A stretch of DNA of 64,000 bases from Sandaracinus sp964481145 (lineage in GTDB: Bacteria; Myxococcota_A; Polyangia; Polyangiales; Sandaracinaceae): NCBI GenBank assembly GCA_964481145.1, contig CAYZTA010000026.1:1-64000 (forward strand). Direction: 5' to 3'. Position numbers and translations under genes: made by a program. Within the stretch, counting starts at the first letter, position 1. Each line of letters begins with the position of its first letter. Positions 25,249 to 34,604 of this stretch are shown in pieces. The notes beneath the pieces were generated by a model. The model had not been told where the DNA came from. It searched no databases and saw only the letters and a program-made list of their open reading frames with translations.

Positions 25249-25992
25249 TTAAGGGATTCCGAGTCGCCGGCGGGCGACGAGCTTCAAGGTGTCCGCCACT
25301 GTTCGAAAAACCTTCATTTTGCTTGCGCCGAGCTTTTGGTCGTAACGCAGCACGAGAGGGACTTCGGTGATGATCGGGTCGTAATCCCTCATTTTGAGGA
25401 GGATATCCACCATGCACGAGAAGCCGCGCTCGCTGATGATACGGTCGGGACCCAGATCGCGGAAGGCACGACGAAGGAGTGCGCCGCGATAGGCACGATA
25501 CCCACAAGTGTAGTCGCGTACGCCATCCATCGGCAGGACGAGTCGAAAGAGCACGCTTGCACCGCGGCTCAACATGCGTCGGCTCAAAGAGAGCCCGCGC
25601 ACGTGCGAGCCGTAGCGATACCGGGATGCAATGACGACGTCGTTGCCCTCGCGGAGGGCTTGTACCATGCGCGAAATGAGCCCGGGCATATGCGAATTGT
25701 CGGCGTCCATGGTGACGACGATATCGTCGTCGTGGATGTGTTCGACGACGTGCACGAGGCCATGTTTCAGAGTCTCGGCGAGCCCAAGATTTCTTTCGTT
25801 CTGTAAGAGTTCGACCGGGAGATCGTTCGAGAGCGTGCGCGCCAGAGCGGCTGTGCCATCGGTCGAACCATCATCGACGACGATGACCCGGTAGTCGGCC
25901 AGATTGGCGTTTTGCATTTGCTCGCGGATCGAGCGCAAGAGGGGCGCGAGATTTTCCGCTTCGTTATACGCCGGAAGGATGATGTGAATCAT
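25249..25992 (-). CDS. family 2 glycosyltransferase, polyprenol-phosphate type
   Basis: The product has 247 residues with a GT-A fold of family 2: IHIILPAYNEAENLAPLL, VVDDGSTDGTAALA, NLGLAETLKHGL, the DXD-type TMDADNSHMPG and a C-terminal RYDQKLGASKMKVF segment. The spacing resembles dolichyl/undecaprenyl-phosphate mannosyl or glucosyl synthases, which supply lipid-linked sugar to the large polytopic GT of the kind encoded at 27155-28927. No membrane helix is present. Its ATG at 25992 overlaps the stop of the upstream epimerase gene by four bases. Confidence 0.88.
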   Translation of the reverse strand: MIHIILPAYNEAENLAPLLRSIREQMQNANLADYRVIVVDDGSTDGTAALARTLSNDLPVELLQNERNLGLAETLKHGLVHVVEHIHDDDIVVTMDADNSHMPGLISRMVQALREGNDVVIASRYRYGSHVRGLSLSRRMLSRGASVLFRLVLPMDGVRDYTCGYRAYRGALLRRAFRDLGPDRIISERGFSCMVDILLKMRDYDPIITEVPLVLRYDQKLGASKMKVFRTVADTLKLVARRRLGIP

Positions 25993-27158
25993 GAGGGCCA
26001 AGGCCGGAGCATACCAAGCGCGTCTCCTCGATCCAGCGGATCTCGATGCCCCGATGGCGTGCGTCGGGTGTCTTCGGCCATCAGAAGATCGACCACGCGT
26101 TTTGCGGCATGGCCATCGCCGAAGGGGTTCGTCCAATCACGAGATGCGTTCGTCTGTTGCTCGACACACTCCGCGAGGCGATGCAGCTCATGAGGAGGAC
26201 AGAGGAGATTGGCGCCCACGTCGATGGTCTCGGGGCGCTCGGTCGTGGTGCGCAGCGTGATGCATGGAATGCGAAGGGTGCAGGCCTCTTCTTGGAGTCC
26301 TCCAGAGTCGGTCAGAACGAGTCGAGCTCCGGCGAGCAGCCTCAAAAAGTCGAGGTATCCGAGCGGCTCGATGATCGAGATGTGTGCGCGCGCCGAGTCC
26401 GGAAGTGTCGCTAGAACCGTGGCGCTTCGAGGGTGCACTGGCCAGAACAGGCGAATTCCTTTTTCTTCCGCGACGCGGCCGATCGCGCTGAGGAGCTCGA
26501 AGAGATGTGCGGGGTCATCGACATTGGATGGGCGATGCAATGTGAGCACCGCGTACGGTGATTGGAGATCCAATCGTGTGTGCAAGGTGGAACGCGCATG
26601 CGCACGTTTCACGTGGGCCGAAACGGCATCGACGATCGTGTTGCCGACGACATGCACGCCTTCGCGAATTCCTTCATCGGCCAAGCGATGCGCTTGAAGC
26701 TCAGTCGGGCAGAGATGAAGCGCCGCGAGCCTTCCTGTGAGCACTCGGTTCGCTTCTTCCGGCATCTCCCAATCGAAGCTGCGCAGGCCGGCCTCGAGGT
26801 GTGCCACCGGAATGGAGAGCTTGAGCGCAGCCAGCGCCGCTCCGAGTACGGTGCTGGTGTCTCCTTGAACGAGCACCCATCGAGGTTTCGATTCGAGAAA
26901 TGCTTCGGTCGAACGTTCGATGATGCGCGCGAGCTGAATCGCCGGAGGCAATGAGCCGACTTGGAGCCGGAACGTCGGTGCAGGAAGATCGAGGTCGCCA
27001 AAGAAGGCTGCATCGAGCGCGGCCGTATAGTGTTGGCCGGAGTGAATGATCACAAAGGGGAGGTCACGTCGAGAGAGCTCGGCGATGACAGGTGAGCATT
27101 TGATGATCTCGGGCCTCGTGCCCACGACGATGGCGACCGGGTGCTCGCGATGGTTCAT
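25989..27158 (-). CDS. wecB: UDP-N-acetylglucosamine 2-epimerase (non-hydrolysing)
   Basis: The product has 389 residues. Seen: VAIVVGTRPEIIKCSPVI, HSGQHY, LVQGDTSTVLGAALAA, VAHLEAGLRSFDWEMPEEANRVL, VVGNTIVDAV, LTLHRPSNVDDP, PVHPRSATV, and LVLTDSGGLQEEACTLRIPCITLRTTTERPETI, the conserved UDP- and sugar-binding elements of the WecB family. The product would be UDP-ManNAc for surface polysaccharide. The gene overlaps both neighbours by four bases (ATGA at 27155-27158 and 25989-25992), so translation is coupled. Some family members act on other UDP-sugars; the specificity is inferred. Confidence 0.9.
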   Translation of the reverse strand: MNHREHPVAIVVGTRPEIIKCSPVIAELSRRDLPFVIIHSGQHYTAALDAAFFGDLDLPAPTFRLQVGSLPPAIQLARIIERSTEAFLESKPRWVLVQGDTSTVLGAALAALKLSIPVAHLEAGLRSFDWEMPEEANRVLTGRLAALHLCPTELQAHRLADEGIREGVHVVGNTIVDAVSAHVKRAHARSTLHTRLDLQSPYAVLTLHRPSNVDDPAHLFELLSAIGRVAEEKGIRLFWPVHPRSATVLATLPDSARAHISIIEPLGYLDFLRLLAGARLVLTDSGGLQEEACTLRIPCITLRTTTERPETIDVGANLLCPPHELHRLAECVEQQTNASRDWTNPFGDGHAAKRVVDLLMAEDTRRTPSGHRDPLDRGDALGMLRPWPS

Positions 27159-28927
27159 TGACTGTCCGATGATACGTCTGTGGATTCGCGTTCGAATACG
27201 TAAATGGGCAGATGATCGAAGGCGAAGGAGAAAATCTCGGCTTGGCTCTCGTCACGTGTGAAAAAGAGGAACGAAGGCCGTCGATCGAATTGCGCCACCG
27301 GCCGATAGCCCCTCGGCGCTCCATGCGCGCGAATCTCGGAGAGCCACTCCGAGCGTTGCGGAAAGGTCCGCACATAACGGGGAACGTCGATCATACGAAG
27401 CTCCCATTCGTTGACCGCGATGAAGCGAGCATCGCCCGTGTGAACACCATCGCGATTCGAGTTCCAGAGAATGTGAATCGGGACTTGGCGGATGTCGGGA
27501 GAGGAGCCCACTCTCCAATCGTCACGAAGGGGAGGGCGGTACATGGGGTGATCTTGGATCGCGACGACGTCACCCGGCTCGACATGGTTTGCGATCCATC
27601 GAGCGGCTGCCACGCGGTTTTCTTCGCCGACGTGAAGGGCGCTCATGCCGATCGCATAGGCGGTCCCCTCGATGCCGCCCACCACGGCGAGCGTGAGCGC
27701 CCCGACACCGAGCACACGCCAGGCATTCGTTCGGGATGCGCGAACGCGTTCCCATAGAGCCATGAAAGTGCGTGCTTGTGCGAGGGCAAGAAAGCCGAAC
27801 GCGGGGAGAAGATAACGAATGGTATGGAGCTGCGTCGAAAGAAAAGGCCAGAAGGCGAGCAAAGCGAAGAGTGCGGGCCAACGTTTCGTACCGCGCTCGC
27901 TGACGAGGACGAAGCCGAGCGCGATGAGGGAGAACATCGCGTTGAGGAGGCCCATGCCGTCTGGGAGGACTTGCGTCAGCACGTACGTGATGGGTTTGTC
28001 GTCGTAAAAGAGTGCCCAATCGCTGAGCGGTCCTCCCCGGCGATACACGCGCGCGAGTTCGAAGAGCGAAATCGGACTTTCATAAAAATACCAAGCAGGT
28101 CGTAGAGCGGCCGTCGGGTTCAGCACGAGCCATGAAACGGGGAACATCGTGAACACGAACCAGAGCCGCCCGCTCGCGATGAGGTGACGCATCGAGGGAG
28201 TGCGTTCGTAGGCTGCGAGGATCACGAAGATGGCAAAGACGGCCGCTGTCAGCTTGGCATTCGAAGCGATGAGGAGGCCGCCCCATGCGTACATGTAATC
28301 GCGCCATTTTCCATGGGCCGCGATGCGGAGGCAGGCGTGGAGGAGCATGGCGGTCCCCAAGACGACCCAACCATCCAAAGTTCCGAAATGGGCGTGTTGA
28401 ATGATGGCTGGTTGGGCTGTGGAGAAGATCGCGGTGGCCAACGCGGCTTCGTCACCCCACAAGCGCCGTGCGATCAGCACGAGCACAATCAACGCGAGTG
28501 AATAGAACGTGGCGCTCGTCGCACGCACGAGGAGCGTGACATCGGGCCAATGGTATTGCGTCCCATCACTTGGGCCGTGGGTGAAAGCGTGGTTGGTGTA
28601 GACGTGAGCATCCGGCGCGTCATGAACATGTTGAGCGTAAGGTGTGTGACCCAAGAGCCAATGCCGGAGGCCGATATGCAGATATGCTGGGAGCGCGCCA
28701 TAGGAAGCGAGCGTCGACTCCGGCCATCCTTGATGCGCGAATTTCCACTCGATCTGCGGGGGTTCGTGCAGTGAGCCTTGGTTCTCGTCGACGTGGAGAT
28801 TGAAGGGCAATCCCCATCCGATTCCGGTGAACCGAAGCACGACCCCCAACAGTACGAAGCCGAGGGTGGCTGCTTTGATGCAGCTCGAGGCTCGATTTTC
28901 GCGATGTTTCGAATCCTTCATGCCCAC
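27155..28927 (-). CDS. polytopic GT-C glycosyltransferase, GT39/83 type
   Basis: The product has 590 residues with about ten membrane helices. The first periplasmic loop has HVDENQG, the acidic motif expected of polyprenol-phosphate-sugar-dependent glycosyltransferases (PMT/ArnT superfamily), and later helices (LLVRATSATFYSLALIVLV, SWLVLNPTA) keep that pattern. The C-terminal 150 residues form a soluble periplasmic domain. It would transfer a sugar from a lipid carrier to protein, lipid or polysaccharide outside the cytoplasmic membrane. First gene of a tightly coupled run with the epimerase and GT2. Acceptor unknown. Confidence 0.8.
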   Translation of the reverse strand: MGMKDSKHRENRASSCIKAATLGFVLLGVVLRFTGIGWGLPFNLHVDENQGSLHEPPQIEWKFAHQGWPESTLASYGALPAYLHIGLRHWLLGHTPYAQHVHDAPDAHVYTNHAFTHGPSDGTQYHWPDVTLLVRATSATFYSLALIVLVLIARRLWGDEAALATAIFSTAQPAIIQHAHFGTLDGWVVLGTAMLLHACLRIAAHGKWRDYMYAWGGLLIASNAKLTAAVFAIFVILAAYERTPSMRHLIASGRLWFVFTMFPVSWLVLNPTAALRPAWYFYESPISLFELARVYRRGGPLSDWALFYDDKPITYVLTQVLPDGMGLLNAMFSLIALGFVLVSERGTKRWPALFALLAFWPFLSTQLHTIRYLLPAFGFLALAQARTFMALWERVRASRTNAWRVLGVGALTLAVVGGIEGTAYAIGMSALHVGEENRVAAARWIANHVEPGDVVAIQDHPMYRPPLRDDWRVGSSPDIRQVPIHILWNSNRDGVHTGDARFIAVNEWELRMIDVPRYVRTFPQRSEWLSEIRAHGAPRGYRPVAQFDRRPSFLFFTRDESQAEIFSFAFDHLPIYVFERESTDVSSDSQ

Positions 28928-28942
28928 GATGCGTGCCGTCCC

Positions 28943-29101
28943 TTAGGGCCCGGGTATAAATAACCTGGCTCGAACGCCGCTGCATCCCCGCGCTCTTCGT
29001 TGCTCCTCGCTCAAATACTTCCGGTATTCTCGCTCGTCCCGCCTTGATCGCGGGGCGCATCGGCGCTCTCGCTGATCAGATTATTTATACCCAGGCCCTT
29101 A
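28943..29101. mobile_element. MITE-like element, copy 1
   Basis: A 159-bp block is bounded by 21-base inverted arms (TTAGGGCCCGGGTATAAATAA at 28943 and its near-complement at 29081-29101, two mismatches). It contains no gene. The interior 86 bases (28964-29049) recur at 29171-29256 with two mismatches. Terminal inverted repeats, small size and repetition suggest a non-autonomous transposable or REP/BIME-like element. No target duplication was recognised. Confidence 0.6.
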
Positions 29102-29149
29102 GCACGCGCGGACGGGCCGACCATGAACCTCGTTCATTCCATCCATGAG

Positions 29150-29256
29150 TAAGGGTCTGGGTATCCATCCCCTGGCCCGAACGCCGCTGCATCCCCGCGC
29201 TCTTCGTTGCTCCTCGCTCAAATACTTCCGGTATTCTCGCTCGTCGCGCCTTGATC
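29150..29256. mobile_element. MITE-like element, partial copy 2
   Basis: The left arm reads TAAGGGTCTGGGTATCC, like copy 1, and the shared 86 bases follow at 29171-29256. The right end is diverged; GATGGGTATCCATC at 29313-29326 may be a remnant, overlapping the 3' end of the lipoprotein gene at 29325. Between and around the copies I see no gene in 28928-29324. Confidence 0.5.
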
Positions 29257-29324
29257 AATGCGACTCAGGTCAGCTCGAATGCAACACGATGTTCGGTGTG
29301 TCTGTCAGGAGCGATGGGTATCCA

Positions 29325-31763
29325 TCAGTCGATGGGCACGCGCGGCACGGTCACGATGCGCGCGCGAAGCTCGCTCAGTTGGTTGCCAGGCGCGACGGGG
29401 TCGAGGTCCGTGCGATAGACGACAGCCATCTCGGAGCGCCCAGCGCTCGCGACGGCTTCGATCTGTGTCATGCCATCGAGCGGCATTTCGTCTCCGACGA
29501 GTGCGCCCATTCGATCGATGCGCCGTACGACGAACCTGTCGGCGGGTGTGAGCGGGGGCCCGCGAAATGCGGGTCGGAAGACGGCAACGAATCCATCTTC
29601 ATCCGCAAACATACGAAGATCGGTGAGTGTTCGCCAGTTGTCGGTGAAGTCAGTGAGAACACTTCCACGCACGAAATCAGCTCCGGAACCGTGTGTCCAC
29701 ATGGTGAATTCGTCGAAGTCGTTTCGCGTCGCAAATGCGTACCGGCCGGATGGCATCGCGGTGGTTGTAGCGAATCCGGGCGCAATCGTGATGCTTTCGG
29801 AATGAGCGTTGCCATCGTGATCGATCATCGAAACGCTCGAAGATGAATATATGACGTAACCATCGACTCCATTCGAGGCCGTGGAGACTACGTTCGAGTC
29901 CTCGATGACGGTGCGGGTGCCAAGAAAGGATCCATCACGGGAAAATGCGATCTCACGTATCGCGTTTTCTGCGGGAAAGAGCATCACATACCGAGAGCCG
30001 TCGAATACGGAATTCATCGGTGAGACATAGTTGGAGTTGACGATCTCGGGGGACGCATAGGTCGGCTCGGACCATTCGAAATCGCCGTTTGTGCGCCGAG
30101 CCATCACTTGCACTTCGCGTCCCCTTGGCCAGAAGTTGGTGACCGTGTTGATGAGTAAGAAATCTTCTCCATCCGAGAGCAGACGGAACCCACCGTGTAC
30201 ATGTACGTAGGGTACGGCCTGAATTTCGTTTACGACTTGACCTGTCGTTCGATCGAACGCGCGCGTGAAAATAGTCTGCTGCGTTCTGTGGTTCCATGCC
30301 GCCAAGCAGATCTCGCGCGCACAGGCCACTTGGACGTCACGAGGGCCTGTGACGTATACGGTGCCTCGTGGAGCAGCGAGGCTTTCGGCGCGTTCTTCCG
30401 AGAAGCTCCACAATACGGGTTTGAGGACGCAGGTTGGATTGCACTCCGTACCAACAATGAGTGCTTCGCCGTTGGCCGTGGCGCCAGCGAACATGCGAAC
30501 ATCGACAGATGTGGTGGCGCCAAAGGGAGTACCCACGGGCGGACCCCCCATCTCATTCAAGAAAACGATTTCACCGTCGATTTCATCGGGAAGTTCGGGA
30601 ACGACACAGGTCCCACTGACGGACCTTCCGGAAACGCCACCCTGGACGATCGCAAAGCCATTAGGCCTGATGAACGCGACCGGCGCAGGTCGGAACTGGC
30701 AATCAATCGGTGATTTCCATCGTAGCAAATCGTTGAATGCATCGAGCACGATCGGCGTGGGATCGACAGGTTCTCCTGTATCCGAATGTATACGCAGGGC
30801 GTGCAGAGCACGAACGCCGTCGTCAGCTCGCCAGGCTCGCCAAGTGATCAGCGTCGCACTCGTTCCGGTCACGACGTCTTCGATCTCCCCATCGATTGTG
30901 ACGAGCTCCCGTAGAAGCTCGGGCTCCCACCTTCCATTCATGCTGCGACGCCACTCGACGAGGTAGACGTGCCCATCACGTCGAACGGCGGCGTAAACCG
31001 CCGGTCGACCATCTGGAAAGGCAATGCGAATCTGACCAGAATGTCCGCCTGCTGCGAACGATCTCTCCGAATACAACGGGGGACTGTCGAGCTTACGGTC
31101 GGCTGTCAGATACGGGTACGGTGTAATCGCATAGAATCCTCGATCGGAGTAGGCAACCCATACGTTGCTGTCGAAAACCGCGACATCAAATGCGATGATG
31201 TCCCAGTTTGTGTCGAAGCCATCAAAGTGGCTCACGATACCCTGTTCTCCTTCTCTGGTGATCACGGTGTAAACAACCGGATTTGCCACTGGCCTACTCG
31301 GGGGCGCTTCGGGGAGCGGGCTCTGCCACGCACAGAGGAAGTTGCCATCGGGCAGAGTGACGACTCGTGGTGACGTACCCGTGCCGACGAAAAAACCGCG
31401 AGGATCGAGCAGATTCCCCTCAGCGTCGTAGCGAGCCGCGCGGATTTGATCCTGCCCGCCCGAGCTCGTCGCGAACGCGACCAAATACATCTCGCCGTTC
31501 CATGCGACCGATGCGGTGGTCACGCCCGGGTCGAGTCCCCACTCCGGCTCCTCGAGCGAGATCTCCGGCGTGGGCCTCGCGAGTGGAATGGCCGCATCGG
31601 GATTCGACGCCGCGTCATCAACGATCGGAAGCGGACTTGCGTCATCGAGTGGCAGCGGGCCTGCGTCGTTTGGCATTCCTACCGACACCACGGTGGTGCA
31701 GGCGCAGGCTGTGAGCAGAAAGAGCGCGAGGACGAGAGCGCATGAACGAGGCAGCATGGTCAT
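29325..31763 (-). CDS. large lipoprotein, probable beta-propeller
   Basis: The product has 812 residues. The lipobox LLTAC is followed by an Asp/Pro/Ala linker, then roughly 740 residues of repeated blade-like units (VAWNGEMYLVAF, RVVTLPDGNFLCAW, VYAAVRRDGHVYLVEW, YVMLFPAENAIREIAFS, FVAVFRPAFRGPP), each ending in an aromatic strand. The pattern matches exported beta-propeller proteins common in myxobacteria. No catalytic residue is evident. The gene starts 32 bases after the anti-sigma-type gene of module B and may be its operon partner or target. ATG 31763 is used; 31757 is an alternative. Confidence 0.7.
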   Translation of the reverse strand: MTMLPRSCALVLALFLLTACACTTVVSVGMPNDAGPLPLDDASPLPIVDDAASNPDAAIPLARPTPEISLEEPEWGLDPGVTTASVAWNGEMYLVAFATSSGGQDQIRAARYDAEGNLLDPRGFFVGTGTSPRVVTLPDGNFLCAWQSPLPEAPPSRPVANPVVYTVITREGEQGIVSHFDGFDTNWDIIAFDVAVFDSNVWVAYSDRGFYAITPYPYLTADRKLDSPPLYSERSFAAGGHSGQIRIAFPDGRPAVYAAVRRDGHVYLVEWRRSMNGRWEPELLRELVTIDGEIEDVVTGTSATLITWRAWRADDGVRALHALRIHSDTGEPVDPTPIVLDAFNDLLRWKSPIDCQFRPAPVAFIRPNGFAIVQGGVSGRSVSGTCVVPELPDEIDGEIVFLNEMGGPPVGTPFGATTSVDVRMFAGATANGEALIVGTECNPTCVLKPVLWSFSEERAESLAAPRGTVYVTGPRDVQVACAREICLAAWNHRTQQTIFTRAFDRTTGQVVNEIQAVPYVHVHGGFRLLSDGEDFLLINTVTNFWPRGREVQVMARRTNGDFEWSEPTYASPEIVNSNYVSPMNSVFDGSRYVMLFPAENAIREIAFSRDGSFLGTRTVIEDSNVVSTASNGVDGYVIYSSSSVSMIDHDGNAHSESITIAPGFATTTAMPSGRYAFATRNDFDEFTMWTHGSGADFVRGSVLTDFTDNWRTLTDLRMFADEDGFVAVFRPAFRGPPLTPADRFVVRRIDRMGALVGDEMPLDGMTQIEAVASAGRSEMAVVYRTDLDPVAPGNQLSELRARIVTVPRVPID

Positions 31764-31795
31764 GACTCTGGTCGGTGGGATACGACCTTTGCTCG

Positions 31796-32602
31796 TCACG
31801 GACGTGAGAGAGTACTCACGTCTTCCCCCTCGGCGTGCGAACCTGCACGCGCGAGACGCGCTTGAATCGACGGCCAGAACACGCTGCCTGGATAGGAGCT
31901 GCGAAAGCTCTCTGCGTACATTCGCGCCTCACCGATGCGACCGAGCTCGAGGAGCGCGCGAATCTCGAGCGCGTCGCGTTCCTCGGCGAGCGCACCGGTT
32001 TCGTGATCTCGTAGATGTCGACGCAAGGCATCGAGCCCCTCTTCGACGTGACCGCTGCTGATCGCAGTTCGCGCGGCATCCAAGACGCGCCGCTCATCGG
32101 CGAAGCTCGTTTCGCGACGCGGTGCTTCGATGTGCGCGGTATCGGGCGAGCGAGTGTTCCTGCGCGGTGTCTCTGCTGGAACGACTATTTCATCGGAGGT
32201 CCGCGCTTCGTTTTCAATGGCGACGTTCGCCTCATCGCTCTCGACACGAGACGAAGCACGATCGGGAGATTCGGGTTCGCGTTCGGGGATGGAGATGGAC
32301 AGCGGCTCCTCTCTCGAGGGTCGAATGGGGACCTCATTCCGAGTGAGCAGCCACATCGCGGTCGCTCCTGCGAACGCGCCGATGAGCGCGCCGATGGCCA
32401 GGCTCGCTCCGTGGAAGCGCGGCGAGTTCGGTATGGGCGGTGGCGCTTGCGTGGACTCGGGCGGTGTGACCGCTTCGATCGCCGCGTGAAGGCGCGTCCG
32501 CATCGCACCGATGGCGTCGTTCGAAAGCGGCGGTGCTGCTTTTTCGGCTCGGAGGAGCGCACGTACTTCGCTCGGGAGCTCGGGTAATTCGTCGCGCGTC
32601 AT
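31796..32602 (-). CDS. single-TM protein with TPR-like tail, likely anti-sigma of module B
   Basis: The product has 268 residues. A short N-terminal cytoplasmic part (LPELPSEVRALLRAEKAAP) is followed by one membrane helix at about 67-87 (ASLAIGALIGAFAGATAMWLL), a long Glu/Arg/Thr linker and a C-terminal helical pair of TPR-like units (ISSGHVEEGLDALRRHLRD, LELGRIGEARMYAESFRSSYPGSVFWP). The tail motif F(R)S..PxSxFxP recurs in the proteins ending at 34605 and, more loosely, 15363. It overlaps the sigma gene by four bases (ATGA at 32599-32602). The role is inferred from position. Confidence 0.65.
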   Translation of the reverse strand: MTRDELPELPSEVRALLRAEKAAPPLSNDAIGAMRTRLHAAIEAVTPPESTQAPPPIPNSPRFHGASLAIGALIGAFAGATAMWLLTRNEVPIRPSREEPLSISIPEREPESPDRASSRVESDEANVAIENEARTSDEIVVPAETPRRNTRSPDTAHIEAPRRETSFADERRVLDAARTAISSGHVEEGLDALRRHLRDHETGALAEERDALEIRALLELGRIGEARMYAESFRSSYPGSVFWPSIQARLARAGSHAEGEDVSTLSRP

Positions 32603-33130
32603 CGACGTTCTCCTTCACTCGTTCGGTGGCGTTCCTCCGCAGTGAGCCGCGCGGCAGTATGCATGAATTGCTCGCGCGCCAATCGAAGGCGGGAATACAC
32701 GGTGTTGACGGGAATCGATAACATCGTTGCGATATCGGCGGCGGCCAGCTCTTCGAGCTCGTGCGCGACGAAGACGACACGGCGCTCGTCCGGCAAGTCT
32801 TCGAGCGCACGAATGACGAGCGCGCGTGCTTCTGCGCCAGCGAGGTCTCGTTCGGGGTCGCTCGATGTCGCGAGCTCTACGTCGTGTTCGCCATGCTCGC
32901 GCACATGGCGGGCAAGGCGCCGGTAATTCGAGGCGTAATGATAAGCAAAAGTGAATAGCCAAGGCCGCGCAGGGCGCGCCCGGTCACATTCGGCGAGTCG
33001 TCGATGCACGGAAAGTAAAGACTTCTTGCGCGCCGTCTTCCGCATCGCGAGGCGCCACGCCGAGGCGAATCAAGGTGCGATGCACCCAGCTCACTTCCTC
33101 GGTGAAGAGGCGCTCGAAATACTCGTTCAT
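32599..33130 (-). pseudogene. ECF sigma factor of module B, frameshifted
   Basis: From ATG 33130 the frame reads MNEYFERLFTEEVSWVHRTL and IRLGVAPRDAEDGAQEVF, region 2.1-2.2 of a sigma-70 factor, then runs into nonsense and a stop. In the next frame, LSVHRRLAECDRARPARPWLF follows without loss of any residue, continuing through region 2.4 and region 4 (LPDERRVVFVAHELEELAAADIATMLSI, PVNTVYSRLRLAREQF). Comparison with the intact paralogue at 35326-35880 shows that one extra base near 33016 breaks the gene. Either a real mutation or a sequencing error. Confidence 0.75.
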
Positions 33131-33166
33131 GTCTTTTCAAACTCGGTGTCCAGCGCTGAGAATCCG

Positions 33167-34174
33167 TCACGGCTCTACGAGAAAACTCACGGAGAGCTGC
33201 CCAATCACGGGAAGCGCCGTCCAAAGGTGTTCGGTCCCGACGACGAAGGATGGACGGGTGAGATAGAGAGCAAGCTCCGCAGAAATCAGTAAGAAGACAT
33301 GCTCATCGAGCGCGATGGTGCCACCGAAGCTTGCGCCGAGGGTCCCGAGGGCGGCGCGTCCGATGTGGGGCTCGCGCACGCCGCTCGGCTCGCCTTCGAG
33401 CATCCCGGCAGACCCGGTGCCGCAGATTTCGAAAGGACTCGGGAGATAACATACGTCGATTGCGCCGCGGACGAGGCGAGTTCGTAAGCCGTAGCCGCCC
33501 CCGACGTGTTCCTCTGCGAATGTGTCCGCATAATGCACGCGGGCGCGGAGCCCGAAGAGTGGCCACACGAGTGCGCCACTGACTGAAAAATCCGTGTGAG
33601 GAAGGGGACCCACGCCAAAGCCAACCCCGACTCCTGCACCGATCCGAGCATGGAGCGAGTCACCTTCGGGCGGGGCCTCTTCTTGATCACGTCCCGGCGC
33701 TGCCGTGTTGGATTCGGTCGACGGGGCCTCCGTCGCTCCGGCTTCTTGGACCGTTGTGTCATTCGCGCTCGCTTCTGTGGCGAGCTCCTCTTCTGCGGTG
33801 CGCTCCTCTTCTACGATCGCTTCGAGAACGATGCTGGTCGCGACGGCCAATGCATCCGCGAGCTCGCCACAATCGTCGGCACTGACAGTGCGCCGGCCGA
33901 GCTCTGATCGATCGGGGGAGAGCCAACGCAAAGTTCCGACGAGCTCTGACTCCTCGGTGGTGATCATGAGCTCGAGCTCGTGTTCCCCTGCAGGATCGAA
34001 AGGCGAGCCACCAAGGCGCGCCCGCACGAGGTCGATGAACGCTGTTTCGTTCGGACAGCTGGAATCGAGTGGCGCGGTGTAAAGAAGGCGTGCGGACGCT
34101 TGCGCAGAGAGTGGCCACAGCCCCATGCCGAACACCCATCCCACGAGCAGTCGCCAAGACGCAGGTTTCTTCAT
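33167..34174 (-). CDS. outer-membrane-type protein of module B
   Basis: The product has 335 residues. A signal peptide ends near ASA (residue 28). Residues 30-120 form a small periplasmic domain (YTAPLDSSCPNETAFIDLVRARL, ELELMITTEESELVGTLRW, DDCGELADALAVATSIVLEAI), then a Thr/Glu/Ala linker, then a Gly/aromatic beta-rich C-terminal half (IGAGVGVGFGVGPLP, HTDFSVSGALVWPLFGLRARVHYA, LSVSFLVEP) consistent with a small barrel. The same order of domains is seen at 12726-13640. It precedes the frameshifted sigma gene by 36 bases. Confidence 0.65.
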   Translation of the reverse strand: MKKPASWRLLVGWVFGMGLWPLSAQASARLLYTAPLDSSCPNETAFIDLVRARLGGSPFDPAGEHELELMITTEESELVGTLRWLSPDRSELGRRTVSADDCGELADALAVATSIVLEAIVEEERTAEEELATEASANDTTVQEAGATEAPSTESNTAAPGRDQEEAPPEGDSLHARIGAGVGVGFGVGPLPHTDFSVSGALVWPLFGLRARVHYADTFAEEHVGGGYGLRTRLVRGAIDVCYLPSPFEICGTGSAGMLEGEPSGVREPHIGRAALGTLGASFGGTIALDEHVFLLISAELALYLTRPSFVVGTEHLWTALPVIGQLSVSFLVEP

Positions 34175-34320
34175 GTTCGCGCTGAATCTACGTGATTTGT
34201 TCGAAACATGCTCCGTGCTGAAGATCGGCCGGTTTCTACCTGCGGGGATACGGCGAAGAGTCCATCAAGAACCGCAGACCCGATGACGCTTGGAGCCTTG
34301 CCGGAAGCGAGTGCGCGAAG

Positions 34321-34515
34321 CTATCGCCGCGGGCGCTTTCCGATCGACTTCATCACGGGGCGGTAGAAGTGGATGACCGACGTCGCCCAAGAGTTGGACT
34401 GGTTCATTTCCGCCCAGGTGCACTTCCCCTCCGCCACCGTCTGACGATCGCGCTCGCGCGATGCCTCCTTCTCGGCGAGGAGCTCCAAATCTTTCTCCGT
34501 CAGCTTCAGCGTCAC
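34321..34515 (-). CDS. small hypothetical protein
   Basis: A 64-codon frame from a GTG with charged, helical N terminus (MTLKLTEKDLELLAEKEASR) and an aromatic C-terminal half (MNQSNSWATSVIHFYRPVMK). Composition is protein-like, unlike overlapping frames. It lies 89 bases downstream of the module C anti-sigma-type gene. No family recognised. Confidence 0.4.
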   Translation of the reverse strand: MTLKLTEKDLELLAEKEASRERDRQTVAEGKCTWAEMNQSNSWATSVIHFYRPVMKSIGKRPRR

Positions 34516-34604
34516 GGTGAACCGAGTGTAGCATCGCGACCATCAAGGCGCTGGGCGAGGACGATTGGCCTTTTGTACTTGATTACGAAGACAGTGGATC
34601 AGGG

